Origin: Bog-473 sp036491435
GTDB lineage: Bacteria; Actinomycetota; Acidimicrobiia; Acidimicrobiales; RAAP-2
NCBI GenBank assembly: GCA_036491435.1
Contig: DASXBZ010000091.1
Location: 1 to 19,976 of the forward strand
DNA length: 19,976 bases
Direction: 5' to 3'
A program made the position numbers and the translations under genes. Below the pieces are notes generated by a model. The model saw nothing but the letters and a program-made list of their open reading frames with translations, was not told the origin of the DNA and searched no databases. This document shows positions 15,293 to 19,976 of the stretch, piece by piece. Each line of letters begins with the position of its first letter. Position 1 is the stretch's first letter.

Positions 15293-16010
15293 CGGCCTGA
15301 CCGTGGTGGCGGTGCGCGGGATCGGCGAGGTGCTCCCGGGCGACGACCTGGGCCGCATGATCGCCGCTGCGCTGGCGCCGGCAACGGCGGATGGTCCCTA
15401 CCTCGAGGACGGCGACGTCCTCGTGGTGACCCAGAAGGTCGTCTCGAAAGCGGAGGGTCGGCTGGTCGAGCTCGACCACGCGGACCCCGCCGCGAAGGCC
15501 GCCCTGGTCGAGAGCGAATCCGTGCGGGTGCTGCGCCGCCGCGGTGAGCTCATCGTCAGCGAGACCCGCCACGGGTTCGTCTGCGCCAACGCGGGCGTCG
15601 ACCTCTCCAACGTCGCCGACGGCACCGCCGCCCTGCTCCCCGAAGATCCCGACCTGTCGGCGCGGCGCCTTCGGGCGTCGCTCGGTCACGCCCTCGGCAC
15701 CGACGTCGGCGTGATCGTGTCGGACACCTTCGGCCGGGCCTGGCGGCGCGGCGTCACGGACGTGGCGATCGGGTGCGCAGGCATCGCCGCGATCGTCGAC
15801 CTCAAGGGCACACTCGACGCGGGTGGACGCGAGCTGGTGGCGACCGAGGTCTGCGTGGCCGACGAGATCGCCGCGGCGGCAGAGCTCGTCATGGGCAAGG
15901 ACCGCGGCATCCCCGTCGCCATCGTGCGCGGCGTGCCGGCGGCGTGGATGCGCCCCGCCTCGGTCCGGGCGGAGATCGTGCGACCGCCCGGCGAAGACCT
16001 CTTTCGCTGA
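15279..16010 (+). CDS. cofE: Coenzyme F420-0:L-glutamate ligase CofE (short form)
   Basis: The product has 243 residues. CofE adds L-glutamates to F420-0 using GTP in the cytoplasm. Motifs are VVTQKVVSKAEGR (49-61), ETRHGFVCANAGVD (95-108), VSDTFGRAWRRGVTDVAIG (147-165) and DEIAAAAELVMGK (195-207). The length matches archaeal-type single-domain CofE; the C-terminal FMN-binding, nitroreductase-like domain found in mycobacterial FbiB (about 450 residues) is absent. The ATG at 15279 has AAGGTGG about 8 bases upstream and lies inside the end of cofD. The gene ends 7 bases before the convergent epimerase gene, and I see no terminator between them. Confidence 0.97.
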   Translation: MPDDDGLTVVAVRGIGEVLPGDDLGRMIAAALAPATADGPYLEDGDVLVVTQKVVSKAEGRLVELDHADPAAKAALVESESVRVLRRRGELIVSETRHGFVCANAGVDLSNVADGTAALLPEDPDLSARRLRASLGHALGTDVGVIVSDTFGRAWRRGVTDVAIGCAGIAAIVDLKGTLDAGGRELVATEVCVADEIAAAAELVMGKDRGIPVAIVRGVPAAWMRPASVRAEIVRPPGEDLFR

Positions 16011-16017
16011 CGCGCCC

Positions 16018-16968
16018 TCAGGCCAGCCGGGCGCGGACGAGCTCGAGCACCGGGCGGATGCCGTCGGCCAGTTCCGTCCAGGGCCGCCAGCCGAGCTGGA
16101 TGGCGGCGCGCTCGACGTCGAGGCACGAGCGCAACAACTCGCCGGGCCGCAGCGGCGCCTGCACCGCAGTCGCCTCGACCCCCGCCACGTGGGCCATCGT
16201 CGCCAAGAGGTCGTTGACGGAAGTCTCCGTTCCGGTCCCGATGTTGCACACGAGGCCGCCGCCCCGCGTCGCCGCCCGCACGAAGGCGTCCACGACGTCG
16301 TCGACGAACACGAAATCGCGCGTCTGCTCGCCGTCCCCGTAGACCGTGACTTCCTCTCCGCGCAGGATACGTTCGGCGAAGATGGCGACCACGCCCGCCT
16401 CACCATGGGGATCCTGCCTCGGTCCGTACACGTTGGCGAGGGCGAGCGCGCTGAACTCGAGTGCGTGCAACTCACGGTAGGCGACGAGGTAGTCGATGAC
16501 CGCCTTCTTCGAGACCCCGTAGGGCGACAACGGCTGCTGCGGGTGCGACTCGCGCACCGGCAGATCGTCCGGCGAGGGGTCCCCGTACAGGGTGCCTCCG
16601 CTGGCGGCGAACACGACGCGCTCGACCTCGGCCTGGCGCGCCCCCTCGAGGACGTTCAGCGAGCCGATGACATTGACGTTGGCGTCGTGAGCCGGCCGCG
16701 CGACGGACACCCGGACGTCCGCCTGCGCGGCGAGATGGAAGACGAGCTCGGGCCGCCGGCGGGCCATCAGCTCGGTGACGGCCGGTGCGGTGATGTCGAG
16801 GTGGTGGATGTGGAGCGACCGGCCGCCGCTCTTGCGCGCCTCGGCCAGGTTGGAGAGCGAGCCGGTGGAGAAGTCGTCCACGACGTCGACCTCGTGGCCC
16901 TCGGCCAGCAAACGGTCGACCAGGCTCGAACCGATGAAGCCGGCGCCGCCGGTCACGAGGGTGCGCAC
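16018..16968 (-). CDS. NAD-dependent nucleotide-sugar epimerase/dehydratase (UDP-glucose 4-epimerase-like)
   Basis: The product has 316 residues of the extended SDR type. The NAD-binding motif GGAGFIG is at 7-13, with the acidic VVDDFSTG at 29-36. HLAAQADVRVSV (78-89), AASGGTLYG (121-129) and Tyr150/Lys154 (YGVSK) form the active site. NVYGPRQDPHGEAGVV is the substrate-binding segment of the GalE-like group. It probably interconverts UDP-sugars such as UDP-glucose and UDP-galactose (or the acid or N-acetyl forms) for envelope glycans; the exact sugar is not certain. The GTG start at 16968 gives the canonical N-terminus MRTLVTGG, with GAAGG 7 bases upstream. It lies 10 bases after the nucleotidyltransferase gene, as the last gene of a four-gene operon. 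Confidence 0.93.
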   Translation of the reverse strand: MRTLVTGGAGFIGSSLVDRLLAEGHEVDVVDDFSTGSLSNLAEARKSGGRSLHIHHLDITAPAVTELMARRRPELVFHLAAQADVRVSVARPAHDANVNVIGSLNVLEGARQAEVERVVFAASGGTLYGDPSPDDLPVRESHPQQPLSPYGVSKKAVIDYLVAYRELHALEFSALALANVYGPRQDPHGEAGVVAIFAERILRGEEVTVYGDGEQTRDFVFVDDVVDAFVRAATRGGGLVCNIGTGTETSVNDLLATMAHVAGVEATAVQAPLRPGELLRSCLDVERAAIQLGWRPWTELADGIRPVLELVRARLA

Positions 16969-16978
16969 GAGCGCCTTC

Positions 16979-18055
16979 TTAGCCCGACACCCGTTCGCCG
17001 TCGACCAGGGTGCCCGACGAGACGACGGCGTCGGCGCCGAGCACCGAGACCGGCCGGACGTCGCCGCGCTGCCCCACCACGGACCGGGGACCCATGACCG
17101 AGCCCGTCACCTTGGCGTCGCCCGCCACGTGACAGGCGTCCATCAACACTGAGTCCGTGACGACGGCCCCGGCGGAGACGACCGTGCCGCGTCCGAGGAT
17201 GCTGTGCTCCACGCGCGCCCCGGGCTCGACCACGCAGCCGGCGAAGATCACGGCGGGCCCGAAGACGTCACCCGAGACCACGCTCTCGCCCTCGACGAGG
17301 ACGCCGCGCCCGCCGTCCTCGAGGCCGGGAGCCACGACGGGCCCGCGTTTGCCCGCCAGATAGTCGAAGTTGGCCTCGAGGTACGCCGCCGGCGTCCCGG
17401 TGTCGAGCCAGTACGCGTCGTCGGAACGGGCGAAGAGGTTGCCGTCGCGCACCATCGCCGGGAACGTCTCGCGCTCGATGGAGACCCGGCCCCCTTCGGG
17501 GATGCGATCCAGCACGGAAGGCTCGAGCACGTACGTCCCGGCGTTGATCTCGTTCGTCGGCGCCTCGTCGCGTGGCGGTTTCTCGACGAAGGCGGTGACG
17601 CGGCCCTGCGCGTCGGTGGGCACCACGCCGAAGGCGGACGGATCGGCGACCGGATGCAGCGCAATGGTCCCCTCGGCCCCGCGGTCTCGGTGGAAGCGCA
17701 CGAGGCTGGTGAGGTCCATGTCGGTGAGCACGTCACCGTTCACCACGACGAAGGTGTCGGCAATGCCGGCGAAGGTCGCCGCGAAGCGCACCGCCCCGGC
17801 GGTGTCGAGCGGCTCGGGCTCGACGGCGTAGGTCAGCGCGACCCCGGCGGCCCGATCGTCGGGGTATGCCTCCGTGAAGGCGTCGGGAAGATAGCCGAGG
17901 GACAGCACCGCCTCGTCCACGCCGTGCGACGCGAGATGGCCGAGGACGCGCTCGATCATCGGCACGCCGACGACGGGGAGCATCTGCTTGGGCGACGTGA
18001 ACGTGAGGGGACGCAACCTCGTTCCCTCGCCGCCGACGAGGACGACCGCCTTCAT
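16979..18055 (-). CDS. Sugar-1-phosphate nucleotidyltransferase, probably mannose-1-phosphate guanylyltransferase
   Basis: The product has 358 residues. It carries an N-terminal nucleotidyltransferase domain with the signature VGGEGTRLRPLT (7-18) and PKQMLPV (22-28), the metal-binding NGDVLTDMD (106-114), FVEKP (156-160), NAGTYV (171-176) and DTGTP (218-222). A C-terminal left-handed beta-helix of hexapeptide repeats (about 240-350) follows. This architecture matches the actinobacterial GDP-mannose pyrophosphorylases (mycobacterial ManB type), which make GDP-mannose from mannose-1-phosphate and GTP; glucose-1-phosphate enzymes look similar, so specificity is moderate. The ATG overlaps the preceding stop by one base (TAATG). 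No ribosome site is visible, so translation probably depends on the upstream gene. GDP-mannose would feed the reductase pathway and the GT4 enzymes. Confidence 0.9.
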   Translation of the reverse strand: MKAVVLVGGEGTRLRPLTFTSPKQMLPVVGVPMIERVLGHLASHGVDEAVLSLGYLPDAFTEAYPDDRAAGVALTYAVEPEPLDTAGAVRFAATFAGIADTFVVVNGDVLTDMDLTSLVRFHRDRGAEGTIALHPVADPSAFGVVPTDAQGRVTAFVEKPPRDEAPTNEINAGTYVLEPSVLDRIPEGGRVSIERETFPAMVRDGNLFARSDDAYWLDTGTPAAYLEANFDYLAGKRGPVVAPGLEDGGRGVLVEGESVVSGDVFGPAVIFAGCVVEPGARVEHSILGRGTVVSAGAVVTDSVLMDACHVAGDAKVTGSVMGPRSVVGQRGDVRPVSVLGADAVVSSGTLVDGERVSG

Positions 18056-18921
18056 TACTTGGTCGTCGTGGTGGACGAAGGCTTCGTCGTGGTGGTCGTC
18101 GGCGACGCCGTCGTGGTCGTCGTCGAGGGTGCCGTGGTCGTGGTTGCAGCGGTCGAGCTCGTCGTGGCCGACGGCGTCGAGGTCGTGGTCGCCGAGGGCG
18201 CCGTGGTCGTGGTGGTCGCGACCGGCTGGGAGCCCGCGAGGATCTGGAGCAAGGCCGTGATGGTCGAGCCCGGCGGCTTGGGCAAGGTCGTGCCGGAGGG
18301 GACGAAGCCAACGGTGACGAGCTGCCGGTTCTGGAACTTGAGATCGGCCGGCTTCACCGAGTTGATGCCGTTGGTCTGCACCAGTTGGTTGTTCTTGGTC
18401 TGGGTCGTCACGACCCACCACCGCGCCACCACTTCGCCCACCTTGCCCGCGTCCGGCGTGCCGGCGGCGCACTTCTGACCGTTCTTGTACTCGGGGATCT
18501 TGGCGGACGGGTACTTCAGCGTCGTGTTGGTCAGGGTGAGGCCCTGGTACTCGCTGGCGAACTTGCCCACGGTCGCGTTGTTGCCGGCTTCGCTGGCTTT
18601 CTTGGGCGCGATGACCACGACGCCGTTCCCGGTCGTCGTCAGGCCCGAGGTCGAGCTGGCGGGCGACGCCGTGAGCGCCGGCTGCGTGGTGCCGCAGATG
18701 TCGAAGGAGAGCGCGGCGTGCCACGTCGTCCCGACGGTCGGCGGCGTCGCGGTCGGGGTCTGGTTGTAGTGGTACTTGGCGATGGCGACCGAGGCCAGCC
18801 CGACCAGGACGATCACGACCAGGGCGGCATACCAATTGACGGGCATTTGGCCGCGATAGGTGGCGCCACCACCCGTGGCGGCGGCGCGTGCTACCGACTT
18901 CCCAGAGGAGCTTCTCGCCAT
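18055..18921 (-). CDS. Membrane-anchored protein with a Thr-rich C-terminal tail
   Basis: The product has 288 residues. A basic, Ser/Gly-rich N-terminus (1-28) precedes one transmembrane helix (about 29-48, YAALVVIVLVGLASVAIA), so the bulk should lie outside. The external domain (about 55-230) has two Cys (76 in FDICG, 151 in GQKCAAG) that could form a disulfide. It is rich in Asn, Thr and Val and contains EVVARWWVVTTQTKNNQLV. The last 55 residues (about 235-288) are almost only Thr, Ser, Ala and Pro, a flexible stalk of the type often O-mannosylated in actinobacteria (inference). I do not recognise the family. The ATG at 18921 follows the regulator stop by 14 bases, and the TAA stop overlaps the nucleotidyltransferase ATG by one base. 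Its place in a sugar-nucleotide operon suggests an envelope role. Confidence 0.83.
   Translation of the reverse strand: MARSSSGKSVARAAATGGGATYRGQMPVNWYAALVVIVLVGLASVAIAKYHYNQTPTATPPTVGTTWHAALSFDICGTTQPALTASPASSTSGLTTTGNGVVVIAPKKASEAGNNATVGKFASEYQGLTLTNTTLKYPSAKIPEYKNGQKCAAGTPDAGKVGEVVARWWVVTTQTKNNQLVQTNGINSVKPADLKFQNRQLVTVGFVPSGTTLPKPPGSTITALLQILAGSQPVATTTTTAPSATTTSTPSATTSSTAATTTTAPSTTTTTASPTTTTTKPSSTTTTK
18087..18220. repeat. Low-complexity coding repeat (Thr-rich tail)
   Basis: On the plus strand this reads as imperfect runs of GTCGTGGTCGTC-type triplets; on the minus strand it is the Thr/Ser/Ala/Pro tail of the membrane protein. Such tracts expand and contract easily and vary in length between strains. 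Confidence 0.7.
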
Positions 18922-18935
18922 GGCGGGACGCCACC

Positions 18936-19748
18936 CTACAGCCTGGCCGGTACCCCTCCAGGCGCAGGCCACCCACGGAGAAGGTCTCGGTACAGCCCCG
19001 TCGTCTCGGGGTGGAGGGAGCCGCTTCGGCCTGCGTCGGGCTCTCGGAACGTCGTACGCGCCGCCTTGGCCATGACGGAGAACTGCGCCATCGCGGCGCG
19101 CATCCCGGTCCGGTTGCCCTGGGCGGCCAGTGCGACCAAGAGCGACCGGTACAGGCGCTCGTCGAAGGGGCTGGCGAGGAGGCCACGCCGCACGATCCAT
19201 TCGGCCTCGGCCGCCCGGCCGTCGCCGCGGAGGGTCTCGGCGGCCTGCAACACGGTGTGCACGACCATGGCCTCGACCCGCGCCGCGGTGCCGTCGAGGA
19301 TCGCCCAGTCGGCCAGCCGCAACCCGCCGAAGAGCGGGCCCCGCACCAACCCGGCGGCCTCGATCCACCCCTCGCACGTGCGCGGCCGGGACAGCACCGA
19401 GAAGCGGTCGACGTCGGTGACCACCGAAGGGTGCAGGCGGAGAACGGACCCGCACGGAAGGCGCAGGGCATCGTCCGCGGCGCGCCCCAGGGCCCGGCGG
19501 GCGTCCGATGCGGTCGAGTGTGCGGTGGCCAGGGTCACGGGACGGTCCGGCCACAGCGCAGTCGACCACTCGGCGTGACGGACACCCTCGCGGTGGAACG
19601 CGAGGTAGGCGACGAGCTCGCGTGCCGCGGCGCGACGGAAGGCGAGCGGCAGGCCGGACACCGTGACGGGACCGAGGACCGCAACCTCGACACGAGCGTG
19701 GCTCACCGCAGGCGAACGGTCGGCTCGTTCGCCGACTGGGTGGATCAT
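18936..19748 (-). CDS. SARP-like transcriptional regulator with BTAD domain
   Basis: The product has 270 residues. Residues about 20-110 form an OmpR-like winged-helix domain: VEVAVLGPVTV at the start, RRAAARELVAYLAFHREGV as the first helices, and LRLPCGSVLRLHPSVV as the wing. Residues about 112-258 form the helical bacterial transcriptional activator domain, with ADWAILDGTAARVEAMVV and PFDERLYRSLLVALAAQGNR as characteristic helices. This is the minimal SARP layout, with no ATPase or repeat domains. The ATG at 19748 is used; a GTG at residue 15 would also keep the whole winged helix. It leads a four-gene operon with the membrane protein, nucleotidyltransferase and epimerase, so it may regulate its own envelope genes. 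It could equally act elsewhere. No DNA target or effector is evident. Confidence 0.86.
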   Translation of the reverse strand: MIHPVGERADRSPAVSHARVEVAVLGPVTVSGLPLAFRRAAARELVAYLAFHREGVRHAEWSTALWPDRPVTLATAHSTASDARRALGRAADDALRLPCGSVLRLHPSVVTDVDRFSVLSRPRTCEGWIEAAGLVRGPLFGGLRLADWAILDGTAARVEAMVVHTVLQAAETLRGDGRAAEAEWIVRRGLLASPFDERLYRSLLVALAAQGNRTGMRAAMAQFSVMAKAARTTFREPDAGRSGSLHPETTGLYRDLLRGWPAPGGVPARL

Positions 19749-19833
19749 CGGATCTCAGCGGTGCGCGCCCCGACGTGGGTTTCCCGGAAATGGCTGAAGG
19801 TGACCTCATGGGGTGCCGACGCCTCGTCCGGAT

Positions 19834-19863
19834 GTATAGGGCGGGTTCAAGTTGTCGTCGCAA
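19834..19863 (-). promoter_or_regulatory. Candidate promoter of the regulator/envelope operon
   Basis: On the minus strand TTGCGA (19863-19858) is followed after 18 bases by CTATAC (19839-19834), or after 19 bases by TATACA. This is a reasonable housekeeping-type promoter, about 80 bases upstream of the regulator ATG. The plus strand of the same spot reads TATAGG and could serve a divergent gene. Confidence 0.35.
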
Positions 19864-19885
19864 CACCTCGTCATGGAGGTGAGTT

Positions 19886-19976
19886 GTGGCATATCGATCC
19901 AGGAATCCAGCGGGACCTCGGAGCCGGCCTTGGGGCGTGCCGCAGCCGTGGCGCCGGGAACATCGTCAGCAGTTCT
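19886..19976 (+). CDS. Possible start of a plus-strand gene running off the right edge
   Basis: GTG at 19886 is preceded by an excellent ribosome site, GGAGGT (19875-19880), with 5 bases of spacing. The frame stays open to the end of the window, giving 30 residues rich in Arg, Pro, Gln and Trp. A competing frame from ATG 19873 is also open to the edge but has no ribosome site. Third-position GC bias is modest here. Too little is visible to assign a product. The 19749-19885 stretch otherwise holds only the promoter candidates described. Confidence 0.28.
   Translation, partial: MAYRSRNPAGPRSRPWGVPQPWRREHRQQF

Noticed and set aside
18087..18220. CRISPR-like or tandem-repeat array
   Set aside because: The periodicity is of triplets within a coding tract, with no spacers of unique sequence and no fixed repeat unit.
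18055..18240. Val-rich open frame on the plus strand that looks like membrane helices
   Set aside because: It is the complement of the Thr-codon tract of the membrane protein; Val runs arise automatically from ACC/ACG codons read on the other strand.

Overview
The window is a dense, very GC-rich stretch of about 20 kb, typical of an actinomycete-type chromosome. GTG starts and 4-base stop/start overlaps are frequent. It carries coenzyme F420 genes (cofD, cofE), an actinobacterial DUF5719 protein next to a large membrane glycosyltransferase, and a SARP/BTAD-type regulator. Together these point to Actinomycetota. Class Acidimicrobiia or a related deep lineage is my best guess, but that part is inference.

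Layout. (1) 2-199: tail of a gene entering from the left. (2) 301-2114, plus strand: an ECF sigma factor translationally coupled to a DUF4349 membrane protein, probably a signalling pair. (3) 2118-6880, minus strand: a 1092-residue GT2 glycosyltransferase with a large membrane domain, followed by the overlapping DUF5719 exported protein. (4) 6881-7060: an unusually AT-rich divergent control region with a perfect hairpin, then a small helical protein (7061-7429, plus). (5) 7462-14279, minus strand: a six-gene, nearly gapless operon read in the order acyl-CoA ligase, SDR oxidoreductase, three GT4-type glycosyltransferases, GDP-4-keto-6-deoxymannose reductase. (6) 14345-16010, plus strand: cofD and cofE, overlapping by 14 bases. 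(7) 16018-19748, minus strand: a four-gene operon read in the order BTAD regulator, Thr-tailed membrane protein, sugar-1-phosphate nucleotidyltransferase, NAD-dependent sugar epimerase. (8) 19749-19976: a divergent promoter region and perhaps the start of a plus-strand gene.

How it works together. Most of the window looks like a cell-envelope glycoconjugate locus. The nucleotidyltransferase would supply activated mannose (or a similar sugar), the epimerase and the reductase would modify nucleotide sugars, and four glycosyltransferases would assemble the glycan. The acyl-CoA ligase and SDR in the same operon suggest an acyl or lipid component. The combination of the reductase with three GT4 enzymes recalls D-rhamnan loci, but no GDP-mannose 4,6-dehydratase or transporter is visible here. 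The F420 genes sit inside this envelope locus, an arrangement known from other actinobacteria. CofE is the short form without the nitroreductase-like domain of mycobacterial FbiB. No tRNA, rRNA, CRISPR array, insertion sequence or phage gene was seen, and no gap between genes exceeds 300 bases.
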